Made by a program: the position numbers and the translations under genes. From positions 4,220,052-4,284,051 of the forward strand of contig CM060080.1 in assembly GCA_030533445.1 (NCBI GenBank): a DNA stretch of 64,000 nt, given 5' to 3'. The notes beneath the pieces are model-generated. The model did not search any database. It had not been told where the DNA came from and saw nothing but the letters and a program-made list of their open reading frames with translations. The first letter of the stretch is position 1; each line of letters opens with the position of its first letter. Shown in pieces: positions 24,242 to 35,799 of this stretch. This DNA comes from Cyprinodon diabolis (lineage: Eukaryota; Chordata; Actinopteri; Cyprinodontiformes; Cyprinodontidae).

Positions 24242-25029
24242 CAGGCATAACCAGTTAAAAATCATGGGGGTCCAAATAAAGAAAATCATCAACCAGTAAA
24301 GGTCTGGACAGATTTTTTATTATAATCTGTTACTTTAAACAGACTTTAAAAATAAAATGAAATTAGTTGTTTATGCATCCATTTTATACATTGAGTTTTT
24401 AAACAAAACATATCTTTAAAAAATAGAAAATTTTTTCATTTAAGTAGAGAACAACAATCGTTCAGTTTGATATATAAACAATTTCCTGATTCACATATTT
24501 TATAAAACACCTGAACTGACAGTTTTTTTTTTCTGGCTTAATGAAAGAAGTGGGCTTTATGCTGCCCTGCAAGGGTTTAAACTTAACTTTAAACTTACTT
24601 AAACATATCAAGGTGCTCATTTTGAGCCTGGATCCAGATTTATTTTTGATTCTGTTTATGGTGGAGAATCCTGCTTCACAGCAGCAGGTTGAGCCAAACA
24701 TCCTCTAAATGTGCAGGCTCATCTTTGAGCACCATTTCACTTTTCTTTCACCAGTTCACCGCAGTTCTTCCAGCAGTCCACACTTTCTCTGCTCTCTTTT
24801 TCTCATCGTCTTCTCCTTCTTTCCCATCGCCCGGCTTGCCACAGGTTTGCCTGCTGTGTCTAAAAGTAGCAGCAGCAACCCAGACTGACAGCTCATTGGC
24901 TGATTTGGATCACCTGGAGCGTCCTGGTGAGGGCTTTACCGTATTAACAGGAGAAGCGGTGCAAGTGAAGTTAGACACTATCGTTGGACAACATGCCACG
25001 GTCATAAAGGTCATAAACCGTGACCTCTG
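24242..25029 (-). mobile_element. Charlie-like hAT element, copy 2
   Basis: It starts CAGGCATAACC and ends ACCGTGACCTCTG. The flanks GTCTAGTA (24234-24241) and GTCTAGTG (25030-25037) are an 8-bp duplication with one difference. A minus-strand frame (about 24462-24701) includes CEAGFSTINRIKNKSGSRL, the hAT C-terminal dimerisation region near the 3' end of the transposase gene. No catalytic residues upstream of it survive, so this is an internally deleted, non-autonomous copy. It provides the empty-site control for the nested insertion in copy 1. Confidence 0.8.
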
Positions 25030-25037
25030 GTCTAGTG

Positions 25038-26589
25038 TTTGGGGGGAATCAACTCAATGCAGATGTGGCTAAAATTTTAAATGTTATATCTGTGGTGGTT
25101 AAGCCTTTCTGGTGATCAAATTCTGCATGCAGCAGTGTGAATCACTGACACATGGCAGGGTGAGACATTTAATGTTTTAGTAGCCATAATGCCTCTAAAC
25201 AATCTGTTGATCCTCCTCTTTAGCACAGAAGTTTCTTGTTGAGCTTCTGTGTTGTGAACATGAGCAGTCCTGGCTGCTGAAGCATGACTACAACACAGCA
25301 GTGTAGTATTGGGGTCATATGGTTCTGACAGGCTCGGTCTGGTTGGGATAACACAGGAACCGTTGCCTGGGCTGGAGATGGGAAAAAGAAGGGCGGCAGT
25401 GTTTTGATGGCGTGTGAGCGAACACTGATTGGTTCCCGGAAGATCAGCGGTGGCTCAGCTCTGCTGGAAAATGTCTGTGTCACCGGTGTCACCCGAGCAA
25501 GGAAGATACACAGAGCAGCAGTCACGGACACATTCTTGGCCCGCGCCGATCTCCAAACACACTCACCAGCACGATCCCCCCCCCCCTCTCTTTTTTTTTT
25601 TTTTGCACTTCCCAGCTCTCACTATGTTTCCTCCCTCACACACAGATGCTATCTCTGGCATCAAGCTCTTTTGCTCTTTCTGCCTCTGTTTCGAAGCACT
25701 AACGCAGCTTTAGTCTTCCTTTGGACCGATCAAACCAAACCTGAACATACACCAGGTGAAGACAATTGACTTTTTCAAGCAAGAGGAAACAAAATTTATG
25801 ACGATTTATAAGATATAGTCTAGCCGTAAATAACAGAATCATTATAATAAAACAATAAAAACATTTCAGCTGATGATGAAATGTGTTCTCTAACTTTTCT
25901 CTTCATTGCATCCCACTCCTTTCAGTGTACCACAGGCACCAGAGCCAAACAAAGCTAACTAGCACCCCCTTTTGAACGCGCACGCCTGATCTGCAGAACG
26001 GTGTCGCTTGGTCTCTTTTCATCATGTTTCAGGCTCACAGAGCAAATGAACCTTCCATCAACAGATTAGTTGTTTTCTCAAAAAGGAGAGGACAGAGTGA
26101 TGGGGTGAATTAGCCATTATTTGGGATTAAAATGTTTACCACAGGAGGTTGTCGTGGGTGACCTTTGGCAAGCTCTGTGTGCGTGCAGGAGAGAACAGCT
26201 CAGCTTTGATTAATGTGGATTAGGAGTCTTACATCCTCTAAACCACACAGTAAATAAAAACATGTTTGGTAAAATCCTAATTCCTCCTAAATTAGTAAAA
26301 TTACCAAAGAGAGATGCTTGACATACAAATAACACAGTTCATAGACCTAGAAAAGTCCTTTTCTACTTAAAAAAAACCCTTATATGATGAGTAAAAAAAC
26401 TGCATCTTGTAAAATTGTGTGTGCTACTTTACTTTTTCAAGTTTTTTTATCATTAACACCTCAAACTTGAAGGTATTTTATGCAGCTGCAACTCACCATC
26501 AACATCATATGTGATCTAATGTATATTATTATATGAAATGATAATTTAAGTGGGGGATAATCAACCCCAGGTTTTCAGACTGAAGAGAA
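25038..26589. other. unique DNA with C/T runs, no gene seen
   Basis: A C10 run followed by CTCTC and T13 lies at about 25568-25602. Around 26030-26240 sequence quality resembles conserved non-coding DNA (few homopolymers, balanced bases), but nothing here proves that. Open frames on both strands carry no domain. Confidence 0.4.
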
Positions 26590-27860
26590 TCATCTTCGTC
26601 ATCTTCTGTTGTTGCCATCAACACCTTTGTTTCTAGATGTTGGAGATCAGCCTGTTTTCCAGTGCGGTCCTGTTTCTCTGACTGTGACTAACTGGATGTG
26701 CTTTCTTCATCCTCTGACATGGGAGCTGGCTCGGAGCTCGTCTGCCTGGCTGTGTGTTTCCTGGACGGGGCCGCCTTTTACAGCTGCTTTTTGTATCTCT
26801 GCTTCTGTCTCCTTGAACCCCAGTCATCCCCAGCAGATGGCTGCTCACACTGAGCCTGGCTCTGCAGCACCAGATTCCTTCTCCGAGGCGTTTCAGGGCC
26901 CCCAGCATGGCCCAGGCTGTCCCCTGGTCCTCCTCCCGGTGGGATGTGCCTGCCGAACTCCTCACCCTGTTTCTAAGTGTCCGGCCACCCTGCAGATGAT
27001 GCCCGTTTTATCGTATCCAGGATCTTGTTCTTTTGGTCATCACATAGTAGAAGACTTTCAGGGGCTTAAACACCACCGGTAGGGCCACCCAGGGCAAATG
27101 GGCTCCAGGGGATGGGCCTGACAAACAGTGGTTGAAAGCCACAAAAATGAGGCCAATGATGTCACCCGGTAAGGAGGAGCCAGGACCTCACCCTTGAGTC
27201 TGACCTTTGGCTGGGTTTGGTCAGCAGTGCCTGGTGGTCTGGTTAATTCCAAGCCAGGCCTGAAGGGGAGGTGTGGGGCCATCCACCAGTGGGCCCACCA
27301 CCTGTAGGGAGAACCATATAGACTGATGCTAAGAGAATGGCGGAGGCCCCAGGGACCTAATTGAAAGTCCTGAGTTATCTCTATAGTTATGCTGCTATGG
27401 GCTTAGACTGATGGAGGACATAGGGACCCCTTTTTCATCATTCTGCTTCATTCTATCTCTATTCTCCCACTCTGCAGAATCTATTAGTTCAATCTCTAAC
27501 GTTCTGCTCTCTCTGCTTTTTCTCATAGTAGCTTCATCTGATCTGTTCCTGTTTGGCTGTTACTCCATCCTGGAGAGAAACATCAGCTGTGCTGCTGCCA
27601 TCTACACCTTTGTTTATAGATGTTGGAGATCGGCCTGTTTTTCAGTGTAGTCCTGTTTCTCTGACTGTGACTGGCTGGATGTGCTCTCTTCATCCTCTGA
27701 CCTGGGAGCTGGCTCGGAGCTCGTCTGCCTGGCTGTGTGTTTCCTGAATTTTGAATCAATTTGACTGGATGATCTGGTAACTGTAAAGTGCCTTAAGATG
27801 ACATGTGTTGTGAATTGGCGCTATTTAAATAAACTGAATTGAAACTGAATTGAAAGCTAG
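26590..27860 (+). mobile_element. LINE 3' region, composite and partly duplicated
   Basis: Two stretches (26600-26775 and 27560-27760) share CTTTGTTT.TAGATGTTGGAGATC, GACTGTGACT, and CCTCTGAC.TGGGAGCTGGCTCGGAGCTCGTCTGCC, so an older unit is duplicated here. The right part ends with AAGTGCCTTAAGATGACA, GTTGTGAATTGGCGCTATTTAAATAAA and CTGAATTGAAACTGAATTG. That AAATAAA plus TTGAA-type tail is the 3' end of L2/Rex-type LINEs of fish. The GC-rich middle (27060-27310) looks like a piece of another retroelement that I cannot name. No reverse transcriptase is present. Confidence 0.5.
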
Positions 27861-28281
27861 AAAAGAAGTTGAAAGTGTCAAATTCCTGTCACAAAAATCA
27901 ATTTGATGCAAACAGCGATGCTACTCATAATTCCCAAAAAGATCTATAGTACACTGAAAATAAGTTCTGGTATCTTCATGTATACCATCTTTATGCAACT
28001 TGAAATACATATCTGAGGGTGTTTTAAACTACTTAGCAAATTAACCTCAACTGATAATCTTTCAGATCCAAATGGGATGTTGTGGGGGTGGCGCCAAATT
28101 TCCTGTTCTTCTGCGGCTACTACCCTAACCCCATTGACCATTCCCCAGTAAACATGATGGTTGTAACTGATGGTGGGAGGATCTATCCAAAATATTGATT
28201 ATATAGATACCAACAGTTTTGGATTGATACTACTGAAGTGAGATCTATACTTTAGTTCTAGATTTACTCTTATGCACTGCT
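27861..28281. other. unique DNA, no gene seen
   Basis: AT-rich sequence without coding or repeat signals between the LINE tail and the hAT element. Confidence 0.45.
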
Positions 28282-28289
28282 GCTGTTTG

Positions 28290-28974
28290 CAGAGGTGTCA
28301 AGTACTTAAGTACACTTTTTAGGTATCTATACTTTACTCTATTACTTATTTTTCTTCCTACTTCTGAATTCTACTCGTTACATTTTCACACATCTGTACT
28401 TTCTATTCCTTACATTTTTAAAACAAACGTTACTCGTTACTCTTGGCTTCTGTTTAATATTAATAAATATTTATTTCCCGTCATGTGCTCCATCCAATGC
28501 AGATCATTGGCTCCACCCACATCTAGTGAAAACTAGTGTGATTGGATGAGTCATATAACGCAAACACTCATTGGTTAGCTAAAGGAAATCATCAGAAGCA
28601 AGCAGGTGTTCTTCAAACTGCTAACGTGAATTGTCTATGCCATGCTACAATGTGGGATTCAGAAAAAAGATGTTGAAATATCTGAAAGGTCGGACACAGG
28701 CGAGAGCGTATCGGGAGACGGAGACCAACAAGACATCTCTCATCCTTGGCCCTATCTCAAAGAATTTTTTCGAAATGGTCAAGAAATTGAGCTTTCAATT
28801 CATAAAGTGGCATCTGATTGTTTTTTTTTAAAGGTTACTTTATACTTTAATACTTCAAGTAGTTTTTTAAGTAAAGAGGTCAAGTTGATACTTCAATTTC
28901 TACCAGAGTATTTTTAAACTGCAGTATCTATATTTCTACTTAAGTTACAAATGTGTGTACTGTTGGCACCAATG
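28290..28974 (+). mobile_element. Tol2-like non-autonomous hAT element, second copy, perfect 8-bp duplication
   Basis: CAGAGGTGTCAAG opens and TTGGCACCAATG closes this 685-bp element. GCTGTTTG at 28282-28289 and 28975-28982 is the duplicated target. It shares most of its interior with 13761-14495. From about 28654 the + frame includes GESVSGDGDQQ and HPWPYLKEFF, the same N-terminal transposase exon, here open for 91 codons from an upstream frame start but ending without zinc-finger cysteines. The right inverted end has decayed at a few positions. Confidence 0.9.
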
Positions 28975-28982
28975 GCTGTTTG

Positions 28983-30957
28983 ACCTTAAAGGTCACACCC
29001 AAGTTGCTACTTTCAGACTTGATGCTTTATATCTAGGTAAAGATCTCACCAACCCCATCTTCATTCCTTTGTGTTACATTTTCTAAGCACAAATAAACAA
29101 CATTTTCTGTTCTATGATATTTCAAAACTCATTCACCAGTTTGTTTCTATACCTTCATGATTATACACCACTGTGTGTTGGTCAATTATATGAAACAAAC
29201 CAATGTCCTTGGTTGTAGAGGATAGGACCATTTAAAAGCCTAAACCAAAGATAAATGTGTTTTGGTTTGCCTGTTGAGGAAATGCTTGTGGTGATCTGAG
29301 GTCCTAGGAAATGCTAAGAGCATAAAGCATCGTTGCTGTTGCTGAGGCTATTTAACTATGATGTTATGAACTTTCCTACATTTTCAACAGAAACATTTCT
29401 CCTTAAATATACAGGGCTGCAAGAGAGAAACTTCTTCATCAAACAGGTTTTGAGCAGCTTTGAAGTTTTTTATCATTTAATTTTTTTTTCAAACTTTATA
29501 ATTTTTTTCTTTTTTTTTAATAAATTGTATTGTTTGAAATTTCTCTTTTTCAGATTGAGTTTTACAAATTGCTTTTCTTTCCAGTTAGGTTTCACAGATC
29601 ATATTCTCTTCAAATTAAGCCCCAAACAAAAGCCTCATCTTGACCATTTTTGTTTAAGACATTTTCTTGCTTTAAATTCTGGATAGATGTTTTTGTTTTG
29701 TTTTATCTCTATTCATAAAACATTTTCTTTGCTTGCAATAATGATGGAACAAATTATACTCCATAAAGAATCTGGTCTAGTTTCTTTCTAGCTTTACTTG
29801 CTCTTCTCTCTAATCAACTGGTTCGCTCTATGTTCCTACTTTGGATGCCTTTATTATCAGCTCTTAGCTTCTTCCACCTGTTTTCTCTTTAAAATCTCTG
29901 CCTTTTCCATCCCTTCACTAACTAATACGCTTTAAGGTACAGCTTCTGATCATGCCCCACCCCTCCCTTTTCTTTAATCAGTGTTTTGCAAGCACAACTG
30001 TTTTGCACTCAGAGTTTGAAGGCACTCGAGGTCATAGAGGAGATGGAGGGGAAGAAAAAAGGGAGGGCTGAATGAGCGTTGAGCCGGTCGGCCGGTTAGG
30101 TGCAGCGCCACCAGTGATCATTAGGGTTACAGCTGCCCGGGCCAGATTGTGTGCTTCCTGCACCAGGCGAGATGTTTTGCCCAGGGAGAAGAGCGAGCAT
30201 CTGTCTGTCCCTCCCCGTAGACAGCAACCTCCTACCAGCCTGTCCAACTCAACCCAACTGGTAACAAGGTCACCCAACTCTTACTTTCCCTCGCTTGCTC
30301 AAACACACACACACACACACACACACATACAGCTGCTCTGCGTCTCTAGTCCTGTTTTGCTCACTCTTTCTTTTGCAAAATGTTCCTTTCATTTGCTTTC
30401 TCTTCTGGAGTTCAGAAAGGTGTTGTTCATGTGACTCACGTTGCAGAAATGGATGCATGGAAATAAAACGAAATGTGACTGCAATGCAAGTATGAAGAAC
30501 ACCAGAAAACAGATTTTACTTCTCAGCCTGTAGAGACTTTTATTCCTTATCTGAGACGGCTGTTAATTACATTGAATGATGATTGCTGATAAAAGGAGAC
30601 TTTCATCACTGAAAAGGGAATTTCATTATGTAGTAGGAAAACTTATTTTCTTACAAAAAGACTATTTTTTTAATAATAGTTTTGTTTATCAAATTGTATA
30701 CAGTTTTAATTGGGTTGCTACCCTAAAGGGACTACTGGTCCTCCTTTGGTTCCTTCAGGAATTACAATATTTCTCACAATTGAAATCCAGAAAACCTTTT
30801 TTGTTTATATTTCCTCCATTTCTCTTCAAAAAACAAAGCACAAAGGTGACGTTTAATATTTGATCTCAAGGACTGTGCATTAAATAAGGGTTTCTGAGGT
30901 GAAATCAATCTAAGACAATCTAAGGTATGGAAAACCTTAGGTGCCTCTTTATATTTC
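28983..30957. other. AT-rich unique DNA with a (CA)n run, no gene seen
   Basis: (CA)n occupies 30303-30327. Long T-rich segments (29470-29560) produce hydrophobic open frames with no homology. A better-balanced block at 30040-30260 has open frames on both strands but no domain. Confidence 0.45.
30303..30327 (+). repeat. (CA)n microsatellite
   Basis: About twelve uninterrupted CA units. Confidence 0.95.
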
Positions 30958-31045
30958 ATTTTCAATTCAATTCTATAGTGCCAGTTCACAACACGTGAAG
31001 GCACTTTCCAGTTCAACCAGATCATCCAGTCAGATTGATTCAAAG
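30958..31045 (-). mobile_element. LINE 3' tail, inverted
   Basis: Read on the minus strand it gives CTGACTGGATGATCTGGTTG, AAAGTGCCTTCACGTGTTGTG, and a GCACTATAGAATTGAATTG tail. It corresponds to the 3' end at 27770-27850 in the opposite orientation. Confidence 0.6.
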
Positions 31046-31264
31046 TTTTCTATCTAAGGAAAACCAGTTGATTGCATCGACTCATTGACTGGAAGGCAAA
31101 CCCTCACACTAAGCATGCTTGTAGCGACAGTGGAGAGGAAATCAATATTAATATCAATATTGATCGATTAGCTAATGTTGATATTTTATGGTATACCTCT
31201 CGTACTGCAAAAGATAACTTGTTTATAGAGTTAAGACCAGATACATTGAAAAAACTGTTAGAAA

Positions 31265-31400
31265 AATAAGTAGTTTTGCTCTTAATTTGAGGAGGTAATT
31301 AAGATGATTTTCAATGGACTAATGATCACGTACTATAAATACGATTATTTTATCATTTAAACCCAAATCATCTTATTCCATTTGCAAATTGTTTGATATG
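31265..31400. mobile_element. fossil CACTGCAAAAA MITE fragment, copy 4
   Basis: GCTCTTAATTTGAGGAGGTAA, a TTTTCAATGGA block and CAAATCATCTTATTCCATTTGCAAA follow the internal order of the better copies. The ends are not recognisable. Confidence 0.4.
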
Positions 31401-31624
31401 ATCAAGTTGAACCAACAGACCCTCAAATCCTCATTCTTCCCCTTTTAACGTGTTTTCAGTAATGAGAGTTTAGTGTTATTCATTGCATTTTATGAAAATG
31501 CAGCACAGTGAGGGGTTAATAAAAACAAGATAAAAGGAGGGTCCTGAGAAGCAGGAGGTGTACAATGGAGGAAAAAGTAAAGAACAAGCAAGAAACAACA
31601 ACGGAAATGCGAGGGAGAAGTGAG
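31401..31624. other. unique DNA, no gene seen
   Basis: Short spacer with no signal before the hAT element. Confidence 0.4.
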
Positions 31625-31632
31625 GTCTACAC

Positions 31633-32170
31633 CAGAGATGGGAAGTAACGAAGTACAAATACTTCGTTACTGTACTCAAGTAGATTTTTCTGATATTTTT
31701 ACTTTGCTTTACTACTTATTTTTATGGCGACTTTTTACTTCTACTCCTTACATTTTTATTTTTCACGTCATCAATACCAAATTCAATCTAATTGGATGGG
31801 AATCTACGTTGCATTTGACGCACCACTACAAGATGAATCGACAGATTCGGCGTATTCATTGGCGGCAAATCATTGCAGCTTGGTGGCGCTGGCGCTAGCA
31901 TAGTAGTATGGATGACGAGATGATTGAAAATGAACACAACGGAGATCTAGTCCTATTGGCAGACATCCATTTAAAATGTAGGCAACGGCATGAAAAAAGT
32001 GGTTTCTACTTTTACTTTTATACTTTAAGTAAATTTACAAGCCTGTACTTTGTTACTTTTACTTGAGTAAAGAAGTTTAATCAGTACTTCCACTTTTACC
32101 AGAGTATTTTTTAACACGAGTATCTGTACTTTTACTCAAGTACGGAAAGTGAGTACTTTTGCCATCTCTG
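31633..32170. mobile_element. hAT MITE with CAGAGATGG ends and perfect 8-bp duplication
   Basis: CAGAGATGGGAAGTAACG opens and the complement of CAGAGATGGCAAAAG closes this 538-bp element. GTCTACAC flanks it at 31625-31632 and 32171-32178. Subterminal TACTTTTACTTGAGTAAAG words repeat on both sides, as in Tol2-like hATs. The interior (31760-31960) is a low-similarity remnant without a usable frame. The family differs from the CAGAGGTGTC copies in its ends. Confidence 0.9.
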
Positions 32171-32178
32171 GTCTACAC

Positions 32179-32498
32179 GGAAAACAGGTGAGTTCATGGC
32201 AATAATTGAAATCTAGGTTATTTTTCATTTTTTAGCTCAATTAAACATAAAGCAGGTGTTGAACACAACATTATACATTGATTATCTTTAATATAACAAA
32301 ACAGAGGACAACATCTAACTCATAACACCCCTACCCTGCATGCCGTAACTGTCTGAAAACATTTTCAGCATTCTATAATCCTTTACCAGACTCAATCATC
32401 TTTTTTGAATGCCTTAATTGGGCATTTAACATTTAGGAGCATTGTTAATTTTATCGACCGAAACCATGACAATGCCTGTTGGTGTGTTAATTAACATC
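32179..32498. other. unique DNA, no gene seen
   Basis: AT-rich spacer between the hAT element and the Tc1 element, with no coding signal. Confidence 0.45.
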
Positions 32499-32559
32499 TA
32501 CACTGCCTGGCAAAAAAAGAGGTCACTCACTCTAATACTTTGTTGGACCGCCTTTAGCT

Positions 32560-34382
32560 TTGATTACGGCACGCATTCGCTGTGGCATTGTTGCGATACG
32601 CTTCTGCAATGTCAAAAGATTTATTTCCATCTAGTGTTGCATTAATGTTTCACCAAGATCTTGCATTGATGATGGTAGAGTCTGGCCGCTGCGCAAAGCC
32701 CTCTCTAGCACATCCCAAAGATTCTCAATGGGGTTGCGGTCTGGACTCTGTGGTGGCCAATCCATGTGTGAAAATGATGTGTCATTGTAGCATGTATGTC
32801 AGAGCTAATTATGTATAACAGGTAAGTATTGGGCTAGATCAGAAGATTTGTCAGTTCGGCTCTAGGAGTGGAGTGAGACTCGACACATGAATTGATTTTG
32901 CTTGGCACCATATATTAGAAAGTGAAAAAGTCAAAGAACATAATATTTACAGATACGAATGGCCATTCAAAGATATATATATATACAGTGTAATCTCACC
33001 AACATGAAAAAAAACTTCTCAGTACTAGTACATCATTCAAAAAAAAAAAAAAAAAAGTCCCAAACGCTCACATGAGTGACACGAAATGCAATAAGTCACG
33101 GGCCGAAAGCCAAAATGTCCAAAGGGCCCAAAGAGGACGATGGCAGGTGGAAGGGGCCGGCCAAAGCGGACCGCGGAGGGACGCAAGAGTTCGAAAAGGG
33201 AAATAGAAGAGGAACGGCTACAGAGCCTCCTACCGGCCCGACCAGAGCAGGCGGGAATAGTCCTCCAGGTTTCAGCTTGTCTTGAGCAACTTTAGGCTTT
33301 TCCTGGCCTTCGCGCAAAGGTAGGGTTCCTTAGCTGCCCATTTGACCTGGCCAATTCCCAGTTTCTTACTAGCGCCCTGCTCCGAACGACGCGGCATGGA
33401 ACCGGTAACCGGCTCCTGCAGCGACACCCCTCGCGTGTGTCCCTCCGATCTCGCGACTGCAAACAACTTCCTGGTGATATACAGGTTGGACGTGCACTGG
33501 CACGTAGCGACGTGATGACGTAATACGCAGACAGGTATTTAGCAAAGGAAAAAAACTGAGTTTTTCACCCGGGTTGCATCATGCTCCCTGAACCAGTCTT
33601 TCACAATTTGAGCCCGATGAATCCTGGCATTGTCATCTTGGAATATGCCTGTGCCATCAGGGAAGAAAAAGTCCATTGATGGAATAACCTGGTCATTCAG
33701 TATATTCAGGTAGTCAGTTGACCTCATTCTTTGAGCACATATTGTTGCTAAACCTAGACCTGAGCAACTGCAGCAACCCCAGATCATAACCCCGCCCCCA
33801 CAGGCTTGTACAGTAGGCACTAGGCATGGTGGGTGCATCACTTCACCTACCTCTCTTCTTACCCTGATTCACCCATCACTCTGGAACAGGGTAAATCTGG
33901 ACTCATCAGACCACATGACCTTCTTCCATTGCTCCAGAGTCCAATCTTTATGCTCCCTAGCAAATTGAAGCCTTTTTTTCCGGTTAGCCTCACTGATTAG
34001 TGGTTTTCTTACGGCTACACAGCTGTTCAGTCCCAATCCCTTGAGTTCCCTTCGCATTGTTCGTGTGGAAATGCTCTTACTTTCAGTGTTAAACATAGCC
34101 CTTAGTTCTACTGTTGATTTTTTCTCCGATTTGATCTCACCGCGCGTTTAGGTGATCGCCGATCATTCGGGATTTTTTTCCGGCCACATTTCTTCCTTGA
34201 AGATGATGGGTCCCCACTATCCTTCCAGTTTTTAATAATGCGTCGGACAGTCCTTAACCCAATTTTAGTCGTTTCTGCAATCTCTTTAGATGTTTTCTCT
34301 GCTTGATGCATGCCAATGATTTGACCCTTCTCAAACATACTAACATCTTTTCCACGACCACGGGATGTGTCTTTCTACATGG
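32560..34382 (-). pseudogene. Tc1-type transposase, multiply broken
   Basis: Segments in order on the minus strand are as follows. An N-terminal helix-turn-helix part at 34338-34108 contains EKGQIIGMHQAEKTSKEIA. A middle segment at 34096-33869 has WTLEQWKKVMWSDESRF, the first catalytic Asp. A third segment at 33841-33539 has GGGVMIWGC and [12 protein letters not shown], the second catalytic Asp. The C-terminal part at about 32790-32560 still shows NPIE-like and [13 protein letters not shown] words through several stops. The breaks include a stop right after FQSDG (33868), a frameshift near 34110, a stop just after the likely start, and the internal insertion. It encodes no active enzyme. Confidence 0.85.
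32780..33560. other. foreign segment inserted in the Tc1 transposase gene
   Basis: The left third (32790-33040) is AT-rich, then comes an A17 run at about 33040-33057. The remainder to about 33535 is strikingly GC- and CpG-rich, unlike its surroundings. On the minus strand the GC-rich part starts with ATTACGTCATCACGTCGC (CRE-like) followed by an ATG at 33397 with a 41-codon frame beginning MPRRSEQG and ending at 33272. This looks like a CpG-island promoter with a first exon, or a processed fragment. I do not recognise the protein. No clean target duplication was seen at the edges. Confidence 0.45.
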
Positions 34383-34543
34383 TTGTTTAGGAATTGAGAA
34401 GCAAGTCATTGCACCAGTTGGGGTTAAATAACTTGTTGCCAGCTTAAAGATAATCGCCCATGCAGTAATTATCCAATAGGAGGCTCGTACCTATTTGCTT
34501 AGTTGAATCCAGGTGGCGACTTTTTTTTTGGCCAGGCAGTGTA

Positions 34544-35085
34544 CAATTACAATAACTGCCATTAAGCTCAAATTGATACTTCCTTTTAGATTATTCAACC
34601 AATAATTTAGTTTTATATATAATATGACAAAATATGTTTTAGAATGTCAAGAAAAATTCGGAAAGAGCGTTAAATCTGAGAGCATACATTTGGTCTTTAT
34701 CTAAACTGTTAGTAAAGGTAAGATAAATAAAACAGTTAGAATGCATTTATTAAAATGTGAAGTAGGTGTTAATGTTCATCAGTAAAAGTATTTCAATATT
34801 TCCATATTAAAACAGTAAGAACTCAGTCTGGAAATTAAAGCCTGGGTAAAATGACGTCTTCTAAATGGTAATGACCCTACTTATACCACCAAATATAACA
34901 ATGAGTAGGGGCGGAGCTAGAAGGGGGCCAGCCAATCAATGGCAACACCTGTGGTCAATCCAACCAGGGGATTTTATTTTTTGTTCACTAACTTTTGAAA
35001 AAGCAGTTCTCCTCTAAACCAGAGGGTGGCAGCAGTGATACTCACAGTTGGAAAACACAAACTAATTTCATTTTAGCTCTTAATA

Positions 35086-35087
<2 letters not shown>
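34544..35087. other. unique DNA, no gene seen
   Basis: AT-rich spacer. A GGGGCGGAGCTAG word at 34909 resembles ends of some fish transposons, but no partner end was found. Confidence 0.4.
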
Positions 35088-35141
<54 letters not shown>

Positions 35142-35154
35142 TTGTGTGTGTGTG
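35088..35154 (+). repeat. compound (TA)n(TG)n microsatellite
   Basis: About 22 TA units run directly into TGTGTGTGTTTGTGTGTGTGTG. Confidence 0.95.
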
Positions 35155-35799
35155 AATATCGTGCAGACTCACAAATAATTAAAGGTATACTGGATGATTT
35201 GCCTCTTTTTGAATAACTGCAAATTCCTGAGACCATCCTACCTGCTGTTCCACCACTGCATTAAAACAATCTTCCAAACACTCTGGTCTTAGTTCTTTCT
35301 TCTGAAAGTATATTTCAGAAAACTAATATCCCATAGAAGATATGTGTGCATAGCTGAGGTGGTGTGTGAAAATGATCAAGTAATACCAGTTCTGTCAGGA
35401 GTAATGGGCCATATTTCCAGCAAACTACTGTTAAGAAGCTTGTGGAAGAGAACCTGAAATGTGTGGCTCCAATCAAAAAATAAATATAATTATACAAATC
35501 ACAAAAGAAAAGTACTTTGAGTAAAGTAGAACAGAAATAAGAAAACTGGTAATTCTAATAGATGTAAAAAAAAAAAAGTGCGCTTAATTATCAAACACTG
35601 AGATAAAGTGAAAAAGAACATGCAGGTACAGTAGGTAATTGTATTCATACCAGCTTTCATGTAAAGTTATTCACCAGTTGATGAAGTCTGGCATTTACCT
35701 TGAGTCTTTCACTTTGCAGCAATCTACCATCCAACGTGAGTATGTGGAAACTGATGGTTTTAGATAATGCATTGTTGCCGTAAAGATTATGTTTAAATC
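35155..35799. other. unique DNA, no gene seen
   Basis: No coding, RNA or repeat border was recognised. Confidence 0.4.

Larger units (their letters stand above)
32501..34541 (-). mobile_element. Tc1-like transposon, dead, with internal insertion
   Basis: CACTGCCTGGCAAAAAAAG at the left and the complement of CACTGCCTGGCCAAAAAAA at the right are flanked by TA (32499-32500 and 34542-34543), the Tc1/mariner target. The transposase reads on the minus strand. About 0.8 kb of unrelated DNA (about 32780-33560) splits the gene; without it the element would be about 1.25 kb, the usual Tc1 size. The ends are short relative to many Tc1 families. Confidence 0.9.

Noticed and set aside
26609..27082. 157-codon + strand frame
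   Set aside because: It lies in repeated LINE 3' sequence and has its counterpart at 27553 with a different ending. There is no known domain.
34905..34975. Possible transposon end GGGGCGGAGCTAG
   Set aside because: No matching inverted end or duplication was found within the following kilobases.
35020..35036. CTCF site CCAGAGGGTGGCAG
   Set aside because: Two of the 14 core positions disagree in the central part, and there is no second copy to support it.
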